Below, one piece after another: positions 9,157 to 17,940 of a DNA stretch of 64,000 nt. The DNA is from Paenibacillus rhizovicinus (lineage in GTDB: Bacteria > Bacillota > Bacilli > Paenibacillales > Paenibacillaceae), in the NCBI RefSeq assembly GCF_010365285.1, contig NZ_CP048286.1, positions 5,816,001 to 5,880,000 on the forward strand. The letters are read 5' to 3'. The translations under genes were made by a program, and so were the position numbers. Numbering within the stretch: the stretch's first letter is position 1; every line of letters starts with the position of its first letter. The notes under the pieces were generated by a model. The model saw only the letters and a list, made by a program, of their open reading frames with translations. It was not told where the DNA came from and did not search any database.

Positions 9157-9320
9157 CATAAACGAATGTGGCGGAGCCAACATTTAATCGATACAATGCA
9201 ATGCATTCATCTAATAAACCGCAAATTAGTGTCATGTTAGTTGACACAAAAATAAAAAAACTCGATGGAAATAATAATAAATCATTAAAAACATAACACA
9301 TTCATGTCATATATATAAAA

Positions 9321-9334
9321 TGTAAGCGCTTTAA
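9321..9334. promoter_or_regulatory. cre-like catabolite control site
   Basis: TGTAAGCGCTTTAA matches the CcpA cre consensus TGWAARCGYTWNCA at 13 of 14 positions. It lies upstream of the predicted promoter of the LacI/ribokinase operon, which suggests glucose control of this uptake system. It is also palindromic enough to be a LacI-family site, so the assignment is not exclusive. Confidence 0.5.
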
Positions 9335-9358
9335 TTACTATTTTCTTTTGATAGACTC

Positions 9359-9387
9359 TTGTAATATGGATTCGTGTGTAATAGAAT
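9359..9387 (+). promoter_or_regulatory. predicted sigma-A promoter of the LacI/ribokinase operon
   Basis: TTGTAA (9359-9364) and TAGAAT (9382-9387) are separated by exactly 17 bp. The start point would be near 9394, which places the operator at 9399-9413 just inside the transcript, a position that blocks RNA polymerase. Confidence 0.45.
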
Positions 9388-9398
9388 GAACCTAGAAA

Positions 9399-9413
9399 TT
9401 GCGTAAACGTTAT
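9399..9413. promoter_or_regulatory. proximal LacI-family operator-like site
   Basis: A second exact copy of TTGCGTAAACGTTAT, immediately downstream of the predicted promoter and 30 bp before the regulator's ATG. Its place and identity with the distal copy argue for autoregulation by the LacI-type protein. Confidence 0.55.
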
Positions 9414-9443
9414 TACAATATTTTTTAAGGATTGGAGGTTGCC

Positions 9444-10463
9444 ATGACGAACAAGGAAATCACAATAAAAGATGTAGCAAAGCGGGCGAACGTGTCTGTA
9501 GCAACTGTTTCCCGAGTGATGAACGGACGGGATCGAGTGAGCGATGCGACTCGAAAGAAAATACTTAAGATTATCGATGAACTAAACTTCGTTCCCAATA
9601 CAATGGCTGCATCCATGGTAAATAAAAAGACCAATATGTTGTCGGTCGTCGTCCCGGAAATTCAGAATCCTTTCTATACCGCGGTTATTGGCGGCATGGT
9701 AGAGATCGCCAAGCATGCAGGTTTCGTTACGCTTGTTGTATCCACGAATGACGACGAGGTGGAAGAGGCGGCATTTTTCGAAAGCTTCCTCGGAAAAAAC
9801 GTAGACGGCATTGTCTTGGTCGGTACGCACAAAGATGCGGAGTTTTATCGGAATATTCGCAAGCCCACCATCCTAGTGGATCGTTATATTAATGATTGCG
9901 GTCATGACGGAGTGATAATTGATAACTTTCGCGGGGCATACGATGCGACCAAGCATTTCGTGGAATGCGGTCATGAACGAATCGCCATTATAGACGGAGC
10001 GCATGATTATAACGATGGTAAGGATCGATACTGGGGCTACCATCAGGCTATGCATGAGAGTAGACTGACACCTGATCCTAAGCTCCATAAGCAGGGGAAA
10101 TGGCTTGAAGAGGACGGTTATCGGTTTACGGTTGAACTTATGCAGTCCGAGCAACCTCCTACCGCGATATTTGCGGCTAACAATGTCATTTGTACGGGGG
10201 CGATTAAAGCGATCCGGGATTTGAATCTTCATATCGGGGAAGATATTTCGTTGATCGGTTTCGATGAGAACGAGCTTGCTCAGTTTGTACGGCCAAGAGT
10301 AACGGTTGTTGGCAGGCCGACAAGGGAAATGGGGATTCAAGCGGCAGAGATGCTTATACAAAAAATCAAGGAACCGCCCAAGGGGCAGGCAAAGCTGAAG
10401 AAGATGATATTAGACGTTGAATTGATGAAGTTCGACTCGGTCAAAAAGCTGAATGAGTCTTAA
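9444..10463 (+). CDS. LacI family transcriptional regulator (RbsR-like)
   Basis: A 339-residue repressor. Residues 7-28 form the LacI helix-turn-helix with hinge (TIKDVAKRANVSVATVSRV). The rest is a periplasmic-binding-protein-like effector domain that would bind a sugar ligand. ATG at 9444 has GGAGGT five bases upstream and is preferred to the TTG four codons earlier. It is the first gene of a run that continues with ribokinase and a CUT2-type ABC transporter. Two identical operator-like sites and a cre-like site lie in front of it, so it probably represses its own operon until the imported sugar is present. Confidence 0.9.
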   Translation: MTNKEITIKDVAKRANVSVATVSRVMNGRDRVSDATRKKILKIIDELNFVPNTMAASMVNKKTNMLSVVVPEIQNPFYTAVIGGMVEIAKHAGFVTLVVSTNDDEVEEAAFFESFLGKNVDGIVLVGTHKDAEFYRNIRKPTILVDRYINDCGHDGVIIDNFRGAYDATKHFVECGHERIAIIDGAHDYNDGKDRYWGYHQAMHESRLTPDPKLHKQGKWLEEDGYRFTVELMQSEQPPTAIFAANNVICTGAIKAIRDLNLHIGEDISLIGFDENELAQFVRPRVTVVGRPTREMGIQAAEMLIQKIKEPPKGQAKLKKMILDVELMKFDSVKKLNES

Positions 10464-10475
10464 AGGAGGAACACG

Positions 10476-11393
10476 ATGGCGAATATCTTGGTAGTCGGCA
10501 GCATGAATATGGATATCGTCACGCAGGTTGATCGTCATCCTATTCCCGGTGAAACTATACAAGGCAACGCAACGAATTTTTACATTGGAGGCAAGGGGGC
10601 TAATCAGGCGGTTGCCGCCTCGCGCTCCGGGGCATTAGTAGCCATGGCGGGAGCCATTGGTTCGGATGCCTTCGGTTTGGATATTATCAATCGTTTGGCG
10701 GAGGATCGAATTGAACTTGATCGGGTCGTTAAGAAATCAGTAATGACTGGCGTCGCGTTGATCACGATTGATCAAGCTGGCGAGAATCACATTATTTTAT
10801 CTGCAGGCGCCAATAACGCATATGGAGCAAATGATGTGGATCAACTAGATTTAGCTCGATACGACGTCATATTGCTGCAAAATGAGATTTCCGTGGCTGC
10901 GACCGCGCGAGTGCTGGACAGAGCAGTCGAGGCGAACATTCCTGTATTCATGAACCCGGCACCTATTGCCGGATTTGACGTTGCCCAGCTGAGGAAGGTC
11001 AGTTTCATGATTCTGAATGAGCTGGAAGCAGAAGAGATAAGCGGTATCGAAATCGGAGGTATCGACGAGGCGAAGCAAGCGGCGAAGCGAATGTTTGAAT
11101 CAGGCCTATCTCGTATTATTATAACGTTGGGCAGCAAGGGATCCCTCTATATGGATCAGACCGGAATTTTTGTGGAAATGCCTGCGTTTTCAGTATCTGT
11201 CGTGGATACGACAGCGGCGGGAGACACCTTTATAGGAGCTTTCGCTGCAAAACACGCGGACGGAAGCACGATAAGGGAGTGTCTGCATTATGCGACTGCA
11301 GCTTCGGCGCTTGCCGTATCCGCTGCCGGTGCACAAAGCTCGATTCCGACTGAAGATGAGGTAATGGCTTTCCTGGCGACAATTAAACCTTAA
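10476..11393 (+). CDS. rbsK: ribokinase / PfkB family sugar kinase
   Basis: A 305-residue PfkB-family kinase. The N-terminal signature IGGKGANQAVAA and the C-terminal DTTAAGDTFIGAF, with its catalytic aspartate, are both intact and closest to ribokinase. It would phosphorylate an incoming pentose or related sugar with ATP in the cytoplasm. It starts 12 bp after the LacI gene with AAAGGAGG upstream. Because the neighbouring transporter looks closer to AI-2/rhamnose systems than to simple ribose ones, the real substrate may not be free ribose. Confidence 0.82.
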   Translation: MANILVVGSMNMDIVTQVDRHPIPGETIQGNATNFYIGGKGANQAVAASRSGALVAMAGAIGSDAFGLDIINRLAEDRIELDRVVKKSVMTGVALITIDQAGENHIILSAGANNAYGANDVDQLDLARYDVILLQNEISVAATARVLDRAVEANIPVFMNPAPIAGFDVAQLRKVSFMILNELEAEEISGIEIGGIDEAKQAAKRMFESGLSRIIITLGSKGSLYMDQTGIFVEMPAFSVSVVDTTAAGDTFIGAFAAKHADGSTIRECLHYATAASALAVSAAGAQSSIPTEDEVMAFLATIKP

Positions 11394-11424
11394 GCCGAAC
11401 AAGGGAATATTTACTGCAATATAC

Positions 11425-11514
11425 AGAGATTCTTTCTCTTTAGGGAATCTCTATAGCCAAATGCTTTTATCCATTAACGCTGAGTCTTAATAAAGTCATC
11501 TCTTGTGGCTATAG
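11425..11514 (+). promoter_or_regulatory. structured leader between ribokinase and transporter genes
   Basis: This gap holds an 8-bp hairpin (AGAGATTC 11425-11432 with GAATCTCT 11445-11452) and a separate perfect 9-bp inverted repeat (CTATAGCCA 11451-11459 with TGGCTATAG 11506-11514). The two stems share two bases, so they might compete. No clear T tract follows either. It may be an attenuator or RNA-processing site separating regulator/kinase from transporter expression. Confidence 0.35.
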
Positions 11515-11539
11515 CAAATCAAGATGAAGAGGAGGTCGC

Positions 11540-13054
11540 ATGATGGGGCACCCGGTTTTGACAATGGAAGGAATCAGCAAGGAATTTCCAGGGGTTAAGG
11601 CTCTGTCCGATGTCGACTTTGAGCTGTATCCAGGTGAGGTTCATGCGCTCATGGGAGAGAATGGAGCGGGGAAATCCACGCTGATGAAGATTTTATCCGG
11701 CGTCTATTCAGCGTCGCGGGGGACGATCAGGCTCAAGGGCGAGGACGTGACATTCAACAATCCATTGGATGCTCAGCGGCAGGGCGTATCGATTATCCAT
11801 CAGGAATTCAATTTATTTGCCAATTTGTCCGCGGCGGAAAATATTTTTATCGATCGGCCCGAGATGGTAGGAAAGGCCGGTCGGATCAAGTGGTCGAAGA
11901 TGTTCGACGAGGCCCAGCGGCTCGTGGACTCCATCGGAGGAGGCGAAATCGATGTCCGACAGGAGGTGCGTCATCTCGGCGTTCATAGCCAGCAAGTCAT
12001 CGAGATTGCCAAGGCGCTGTCCTTCCAAGCGGATGTATTGATTATGGATGAGCCGTCGGCCGCTTTGCCGGAAAACGAAGTGAAGAAAATGTTCGAGGTT
12101 GTGAACAGATTGCGGTCTCAAGGCGTAGCCATCGTGTATGTCTCCCACAGAATGAAGGAAATTTTCGAGATTGCGGATAAGGTTACGGTGCTGCGGGATG
12201 GATCGAGGATCGATACCCGACGCATTGATGAGGTTACCGAACAGAGCCTGATTCAAATGATGGTGGGCAAAGAGGTAAAGCAATTGTACCCGGTACGTGA
12301 GCAGAAGCATGGGGAAGAGGTTGTATTGCAGGTCAAGCATATGTCGCTTGATTCAACTCACCGCGTCTCCTTCGAATTGCGAAAAGGAGAAATACTCGGA
12401 CTGTTCGGTATTCCGGGCTCCGGCACGCACACCGTTGCGGAGCGTTTATTCGGGTTAAAACGCGGATCAGGCGAAATCATCATCAACGGCACCGTGGCGC
12501 GAATCAATAGCCCCAGCGAAGCCAAAGCCAAGAAGATTGCTTATGTCCCGCCGGATCGACACCGTCAGGGCATTATTAAACCGATGAGCATCCGGCAAAA
12601 TTTATCGCTTCCCACGCTGCCCCAACTTTCAAACGGGATCGTAATGGATCGTGCCCGTACCGAGCAGATGAGCGGCGAATATATGGAGAAGCTTCGGATT
12701 AAAGCGCCCAGCGATCAGCAAAGCGTGGACTTTCTGAGCGGAGGCAATCAGCAGAAGGTCGTCATCGGCAAATGGCTTGCCGCCAATCCGGAAATTCTCA
12801 TTCTGGAGGAGCCGACGCGGGGCGTCGATGTGGGGGCTAAGGCGGAGATATACAATATTATCCATCAGCTGGCCGGTGAAGGGCTGAGTATCTTGCTCAT
12901 CACGTCCGAATTGCCGGAAGTCATCGGTCTGAGCGATCGTATTTTGGTGTTACACAAGGGTGAGGTTGTGCATGAATTCCAGCATGGCGAGGCCGATCAA
13001 GAGCAATTGCTGCAACGGGCTTCGCATCCGCGCATAGAAGGAGGCGCGGTATGA
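11540..13054 (+). CDS. sugar ABC transporter ATP-binding protein (RbsA/LsrA type, two ATPase domains)
   Basis: A 504-residue fused double ATPase typical of CUT2 sugar importers. The first half has Walker A GENGAGKST and a DEPSAALPENE Walker B region. The second half has a degenerate Walker A (GIPGSGTHT), LSGGNQQKVVIGKWLA and EEPTRGVDVGAK. This asymmetry is normal for RbsA-like proteins. GAGGAGG precedes the tandem ATG codons at 11540 and 11543; either could be used. It overlaps the first permease gene by 4 bp and energises the two permeases that follow. Confidence 0.9.
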   Translation: MMGHPVLTMEGISKEFPGVKALSDVDFELYPGEVHALMGENGAGKSTLMKILSGVYSASRGTIRLKGEDVTFNNPLDAQRQGVSIIHQEFNLFANLSAAENIFIDRPEMVGKAGRIKWSKMFDEAQRLVDSIGGGEIDVRQEVRHLGVHSQQVIEIAKALSFQADVLIMDEPSAALPENEVKKMFEVVNRLRSQGVAIVYVSHRMKEIFEIADKVTVLRDGSRIDTRRIDEVTEQSLIQMMVGKEVKQLYPVREQKHGEEVVLQVKHMSLDSTHRVSFELRKGEILGLFGIPGSGTHTVAERLFGLKRGSGEIIINGTVARINSPSEAKAKKIAYVPPDRHRQGIIKPMSIRQNLSLPTLPQLSNGIVMDRARTEQMSGEYMEKLRIKAPSDQQSVDFLSGGNQQKVVIGKWLAANPEILILEEPTRGVDVGAKAEIYNIIHQLAGEGLSILLITSELPEVIGLSDRILVLHKGEVVHEFQHGEADQEQLLQRASHPRIEGGAV

Positions 13055-14013
13055 AACGATTACTGAACGTGCATGAAGCGCCTATCATTGTTTTTACGAT
13101 TCTTATCACACTGTTGTTTTCCATTACTTCTTCTGATTTTTTCCAATTCGATAACGTGAAGCTCATTCTGGATCAGAACATTTCTACGTTCATCGTAGCG
13201 ATTGGCATGACGATGGTCATTCTCCTAGGGGGGATGGATTTATCCGTCGGGTCCGTCCTGGCAGTGACTGCGACCGCCGTAGGGCTTCTCCTCAGTCATG
13301 GTATCCATCCTTGGATTGCAGCGCTATTGGGGATAATCATCGGTGGGCTGTGCGGGATGGTCAATGGTTATTTTATAGCCGTAAGGAAGATCCCTGACAT
13401 TATTGTTACGCTGGCCACCATGTATATTTTCAGAGGAATTGCGGTCGGTATCAGCGGAGGGACCTGGATGACCAACTTTCCGGAAGGTTTTCGCTTCTTC
13501 GGGCAAGGTAAGCTGTTCGGGATATCCTTTCCATTATTGATAGCCCTTGTTCTCATTGCTATCTTCGTCTATCTGCTTAAATTCACTCGGTCCGGTAGAA
13601 GAATATACGCGATCGGCGGAAACGGCTCCGCAGCTAAGCTCGCTGGAATCGACGTAGCGAAATCCAAGTTCAAGGTGTACGTGTTAACGGGATTGCTTGT
13701 CGGAGTGGCTTCCGTTATTTTTGCCTCCAAAGTAGGCAGCGTGCAAGCCTCCACGGCGGGAAATGCTTTGTCGTTTGAGGTGATGGCAGCTGTGCTGATC
13801 GGCGGCGGAAGCATATTCGGCGGCATAGGCACCGTAGCCGGAACGATGCTGGGCGTACTCTTTATGGGCATTATTAAAAACGGACTGATCATCTCTAAGG
13901 TGTCTCCGTTCTGGGTAGATGCTTCGACCGGTTTTCTGATTATTCTGGCAATAATCATAAATACATTGCAGCGCTTCCGACAAAACAAAGGCAAAGAGGG
14001 TGAATTGGTATGA
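13051..14013 (+). CDS. sugar ABC transporter permease 1 (RbsC/LsrC type)
   Basis: A 320-residue membrane protein of the branched-chain/CUT2 permease family, with 8-10 hydrophobic segments and the diagnostic GMDLSVGSVLA motif near residue 65 and IGGGSIFGG near residue 250. Its start overlaps the ATPase stop (ATGA) and its end overlaps the second permease the same way. Possession of two non-identical permeases suggests a heterodimeric channel, as in AI-2 (Lsr) and rhamnose systems, in contrast to the single RbsC of ribose systems. Confidence 0.88.
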   Translation: MKRLLNVHEAPIIVFTILITLLFSITSSDFFQFDNVKLILDQNISTFIVAIGMTMVILLGGMDLSVGSVLAVTATAVGLLLSHGIHPWIAALLGIIIGGLCGMVNGYFIAVRKIPDIIVTLATMYIFRGIAVGISGGTWMTNFPEGFRFFGQGKLFGISFPLLIALVLIAIFVYLLKFTRSGRRIYAIGGNGSAAKLAGIDVAKSKFKVYVLTGLLVGVASVIFASKVGSVQASTAGNALSFEVMAAVLIGGGSIFGGIGTVAGTMLGVLFMGIIKNGLIISKVSPFWVDASTGFLIILAIIINTLQRFRQNKGKEGELV

Positions 14014-14954
14014 GTGTTTGGACTGGTCGGTTCTCGCTCAAGTCGAGTTCATTAGTCGTTCAGTTGATTCTGCTACTCTTCATTCTCGTCCTGTTCAGTA
14101 TATGGTCTCCTTACTTCCTGTCTGCCACCAACTTCATGAATGTGTTGAACCAGATGGTCGAAGTCGGCCTCATCGCGATTCCGATGACGCTGATTATTAT
14201 TTCCGGAGCAATGGATCTCTCGGTAGGTTCGATTTTGGCTTTCTCCGCAGTTTGCATTGGAGTTGCGTTCGAGCGTGGTATCAATATTTGGGTTAGTGTG
14301 GGAATCGGCTTGCTGGCAGGTTTGTTATGCGGAGCAGTCAACGGTTATTTGATTGCTAGGCATCGCATGCAGGCGATTGTCGTCACCATCGGGATGCTGG
14401 TCATGTTGAGAGGGCTGGTTTACGTCGTGAACGAAGGCAGGCCGATCAGCGGATTCCCGGATTCCTTTTACTTTTTGGGGCAGCGGTTTATCGGAGGCGT
14501 ACCTTTTAACGCCATTTTTCTTGTGGTGATTTTCCTGATAGCCAGCTTTGTCATGAAGAAAACAAGATTCAGCGCCTATGTGTACGGGATCGGGAATAAC
14601 GAAGAAGTCGTTCGTTATTCGGGCATTTCGGTCGTGCGCATACGATTTATCCTCTTTATGCTTAGCGGTTTATTCTCTGCCTTGGCAGGCGTATTCCTGA
14701 TGTCCCGTTTAGCAAGCGCGGAAGCGACATCGGGTACCAATATAGAGCTTGATGTTATCACGGCTACTTTAATAGGAGGTACGCATATTTTTGGGGGAAG
14801 GGGGAGTCTTGCAGGGACATTCGTGGGGCTGCTGATCATTGTTTTTTTGAGGAATGGCTTGAATTTGCTAGGTGTGTCAGTGCTTTACCAGGCGGTTATC
14901 TTAGGGGCGCTGCTTCTGCTCGCCGTAGGAAACAAAAAATTCAACGGAGCGTGA
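14010..14954 (+). CDS. sugar ABC transporter permease 2 (RbsC/LsrD type)
   Basis: A 314-residue partner of the preceding permease with the same family signatures (GAMDLSVGSILA near residue 72, IGGTHIFGGRGS near residue 255) but clearly divergent elsewhere. A 4-bp overlap links it to the upstream gene and a short overlap to the receptor gene. It lies in the cytoplasmic membrane. The ATPase-permease-permease-receptor order matches heterodimeric CUT2 importers. Confidence 0.88.
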   Translation: MSVWTGRFSLKSSSLVVQLILLLFILVLFSIWSPYFLSATNFMNVLNQMVEVGLIAIPMTLIIISGAMDLSVGSILAFSAVCIGVAFERGINIWVSVGIGLLAGLLCGAVNGYLIARHRMQAIVVTIGMLVMLRGLVYVVNEGRPISGFPDSFYFLGQRFIGGVPFNAIFLVVIFLIASFVMKKTRFSAYVYGIGNNEEVVRYSGISVVRIRFILFMLSGLFSALAGVFLMSRLASAEATSGTNIELDVITATLIGGTHIFGGRGSLAGTFVGLLIIVFLRNGLNLLGVSVLYQAVILGALLLLAVGNKKFNGA

Positions 14955-14959
14955 AACGT

Positions 14960-15997
14960 ATGAAAAAACTAGCATTGGCGTTACTTACAGGCGTATTGGC
15001 TTTAAATTTGGCAGCTTGCGGGAAGACGGGCAACAATCAATCGAATTCCGAAGGCGCTACTAATGGGGGGGCTTCCTCGTCGGGCGAGAGAACTTACTTT
15101 ATGAATCCAAAGTCTATTGGACCAGCCTACTGGGCAGCTGCCGAGAAAGGGGCCGAAAAGGCGGAAAAGGATTTGAACGTAAAGGTTGTTTTCAACGCTC
15201 CGACGGAGGCGGATTCTGCGAAACAAATTAATATGATTCAAGACATGCTGACGCGCAAGGTGAGCGGAATCGGCGTATCGCCTAACGATGCAAAAGCCGT
15301 AGGGCCTGTGTTTAAGAAGGCGGCCGGCCAGGATGTCAAGATCGTAACTTGGGACAGCGATGCTCCGGAGACGGATCGTCAATATTATGTAGCTCCCGGT
15401 ACAGACCAAGAGGTAGGCGAGTTGCTAGCCAAAACCATTGGCGAGGAAGTCGGCGGTAAAGGACAGGTAGCGTTCATGGTAGCCGGCCTGGGCTCGCAAA
15501 ACCAAATTGCCAAGGCTGATGCTGCGAAGGCTTATTTTAAGGCTAACTATCCTGACGTTGAGGTCGTTACGACAGTTGCCAGCGACGATGATCAACAGAA
15601 GGCGTTTGCCAATGCGCAAAACTTGATTAAGACGTACCCTGATTTGAAAGGAATTATCGGATTTGCAGGCGGTGAACCGTCGGCAGCGGCAGAGGTTGTG
15701 GAACAAGCTGTGAAGGCAGGCACCTTGGAGAAAAATCAGATTGCAATTACGGGCATCGCCGTACCAAGCGTAGTGAAAAATTACATTAAGAATGGCACCA
15801 TCAAAACAGATATTATTTGGGATCCAGGCAAGCTGGCCTATGTAACGGTTTATATTTTGGATCAGCTGGCTCAGGGCAAAGAGATTACGGACGGCATGGA
15901 AATCCCATCCGCAGGGACGATCAAGGTCGATGGACAAAATGTATTTATCGGAACGCTGGAAGTAACTAACGACAATGTAGACAGCTTTGATTTCTGA
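14960..15997 (+). CDS. sugar-binding lipoprotein of the CUT2 importer (LsrB/RhaS-like)
   Basis: A 345-residue receptor with a lipoprotein signal peptide (LNLAAC, C20), anchored outside the membrane. The mature domain is a periplasmic-binding fold of the ribose/AI-2 type. Features such as FNAPTEAD, VTWDSDAPETDR, YYVAPGTDQ and IIWDPGK resemble the LsrB/RhaS branch more than classical ribose-binding protein. ATG at 14960 has GGAG ten bases upstream; the in-frame GTG nine bases earlier is too close. The ligand remains uncertain: ribose, AI-2-like or a rhamnose-like sugar are possible. Confidence 0.85.
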   Translation: MKKLALALLTGVLALNLAACGKTGNNQSNSEGATNGGASSSGERTYFMNPKSIGPAYWAAAEKGAEKAEKDLNVKVVFNAPTEADSAKQINMIQDMLTRKVSGIGVSPNDAKAVGPVFKKAAGQDVKIVTWDSDAPETDRQYYVAPGTDQEVGELLAKTIGEEVGGKGQVAFMVAGLGSQNQIAKADAAKAYFKANYPDVEVVTTVASDDDQQKAFANAQNLIKTYPDLKGIIGFAGGEPSAAAEVVEQAVKAGTLEKNQIAITGIAVPSVVKNYIKNGTIKTDIIWDPGKLAYVTVYILDQLAQGKEITDGMEIPSAGTIKVDGQNVFIGTLEVTNDNVDSFDF

Positions 15998-16022
15998 TTT
16001 TCCCATGCTAGGAGGCCATTGA

Positions 16023-16532
16023 ATGGAACATAAGGTGTTTATCGAAGATTTGACGGAGAAAGCCTTCGCGCCCTATGGCAAAGTTATTGATTTACCGGCG
16101 ATCGACCCTTCAAAAGTCGGAGAAGGGTGGGATTGTTGGAGCTATATTCAAATGATGGACGTAACGGAGCCGATAGGATTCGGCCTAGTCGTCACCAAGA
16201 AGCGCGAATTCGTCGTAACGGCAATGGAGAGGCATGTCAGTCGAGAAGAACTGCTGCTTACTTTCGACCGTGAGATTGTGCAGCCCGTAGCAAAATGTAT
16301 CGACATTGAAGATCCGGACGAGCATCCTGATTCCTCAACCGTCAAGTGTTTCAGGATTAAGCCCGGACAAGCCGTCGTGATCAACCGGGGGGTCTGGCAT
16401 AGTCCGGCCTACCCGGCATCCGACGATGCCCGATATCTGTTCGGGATTGAGAAGAAGAAGGATAAGTTCGGCGATGAAATGATTAACCCGTGGGTCGATT
16501 TTGCCGGCGGACGTACCGTTCGATTCGAATAA
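16023..16532 (+). CDS. ureidoglycolate lyase family protein (AllA-like cupin)
   Basis: A 169-residue single-domain protein with the opening pattern EKAFAPYGKVIDLP and a later KPGQAVVINRGVWHSPAYP strand pair characteristic of the AllA/ureidoglycolate lyase fold. AllA releases urea from ureidoglycolate in purine catabolism. No other allantoin gene is present here. Instead it is part of a sugar-uptake operon, 25 bp after the receptor gene with AGGAGG upstream. It may therefore act on an imported compound with an N-acyl, ureido or similar hemiaminal group. Function in this setting is inference. Confidence 0.7.
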   Translation: MEHKVFIEDLTEKAFAPYGKVIDLPAIDPSKVGEGWDCWSYIQMMDVTEPIGFGLVVTKKREFVVTAMERHVSREELLLTFDREIVQPVAKCIDIEDPDEHPDSSTVKCFRIKPGQAVVINRGVWHSPAYPASDDARYLFGIEKKKDKFGDEMINPWVDFAGGRTVRFE

Positions 16533-16571
16533 GAGAGCAGGCAATACTTCTGCCGAGAGGGAGCATGAGCT

Positions 16572-17882
16572 ATGAACCAAGAACAGCAAGTGATGAAGTG
16601 GATTGAAAGCCATCAAGATGAAATTATTCAATTTTTGCAGCAGCTCATTCAAATTCCAAGCGTGAATCCCTGGTTCTTCAACGAGCCAGCACCTTCCAAA
16701 GAGAAGGAGCTCCAAGAATTTCTTGCTCGCAAGCTGGAGGGCCTTGGCGCAGATATCGAAATGTGGGAACCGGTTGCCGATGAATTGAAGCAATACGAAG
16801 GCATGGCAGGCTATTATCCAGGGAGAGATTTTACAGGACGGCCGAATCTGGCGGCTACTTTTGGCAAAGGAGCCGAAGGCAAGTCTCTGCTCTTGTTCGG
16901 TCACATTGATGTCGTCATGGCAGGCACGAAATGGACGGTCGATCCGTTCGAGGGCAAGATCGTCGATGGGAAAATGTACGGCCGGGGTACTGTCGATATG
17001 AAGGGCGGCGTCGCGGCGATGATTATGGCTGTCGAGGCTGTGCTGCGCAGCGGCTTTAAGTTGAAAGGGCCGGTCGTCGTCGGAACTGTAGTAGATGAAG
17101 AAGCCGGGGGCATGGGGGCGCTTGATTTCATCCATCATGGCTACCGGGCGGATGCATGCATACTGACCGAGCCGACTTCGCTGACAATTGCCCCTCTGTG
17201 CAGAGGGATTTTATGGGGGAAAATCAAGATCCAAGGCCGCAGCGGTCATATTGAAATGCCGCAAGCGGACTACAAAGATGGCGGTGCCGTAGACGCCGTT
17301 AAAAAAGCGAGATACATTCTTGATCATCTGGACCGGTTAAATGAAGAGTGGGCTGTAAGCAAGACACATCCTTATTTGTCTATTCCTTGTCAGGTTCACG
17401 TAGCGCAATTGAACGCCGGCGAGTATCCAACCTCCTTCGCGAATGAAGCGGAGATCGTATTCAATGCCCAATACTTGCCGTCCGAACGCGATGAGAAGCT
17501 GGTGGGAGGCAATGTGAAGAAAGAATTGACCGCCTTTCTGCAACAGGTGGCCCAATCGGATCCGTGGCTAAGCGAGCATAAGCCGGAAATCGTCTGGATG
17601 GTAGACGCGGACTGTGCAGAGACCGAAGTATCCCATCCTTTTGTTCAGACATGCGTGCAATCCTTGAAGGGCATTGGAGAGGAAGGGAAAATTGAGGGAC
17701 TCGGCTTCCATACAGATATGGGCTGGCCGGTGAACGTAGGCATTCCGACAATCAACTTCGGTCCGGGCGATCCTAGCCTTGCCCATCACAGTGATGAGTT
17801 TATACCGATTGATGAATTGATTCAGGCCGTCAAGATGATTGCCAAAACGATTATCGACTGGTGTGAAATCGAAGAAGCTTAG
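16572..17882 (+). CDS. M20 family peptidase/deacylase (ArgE/DapE type)
   Basis: A 436-residue binuclear zinc amidohydrolase. Metal ligands and catalytic residues are visible: H111 and D113 (FGHIDVV), D142 (GRGTVDMKGG), the general-base pair E176-E177 (VVDEEAGG) and the late histidine in LAHHSDEF. Family members hydrolyse N-acyl or N-carbamoyl bonds. It is 39 bp after the AllA-like gene and appears to belong to the same transcript as the sugar importer, which suggests that the imported molecule contains an amide bond to be cleaved. Confidence 0.85.
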   Translation: MNQEQQVMKWIESHQDEIIQFLQQLIQIPSVNPWFFNEPAPSKEKELQEFLARKLEGLGADIEMWEPVADELKQYEGMAGYYPGRDFTGRPNLAATFGKGAEGKSLLLFGHIDVVMAGTKWTVDPFEGKIVDGKMYGRGTVDMKGGVAAMIMAVEAVLRSGFKLKGPVVVGTVVDEEAGGMGALDFIHHGYRADACILTEPTSLTIAPLCRGILWGKIKIQGRSGHIEMPQADYKDGGAVDAVKKARYILDHLDRLNEEWAVSKTHPYLSIPCQVHVAQLNAGEYPTSFANEAEIVFNAQYLPSERDEKLVGGNVKKELTAFLQQVAQSDPWLSEHKPEIVWMVDADCAETEVSHPFVQTCVQSLKGIGEEGKIEGLGFHTDMGWPVNVGIPTINFGPGDPSLAHHSDEFIPIDELIQAVKMIAKTIIDWCEIEEA

Positions 17883-17940
17883 GACTGAACGCAATGGCCG
17901 AAAGCGGCCTGGATATATAAAAAACGGAGGTGCTTGACCA

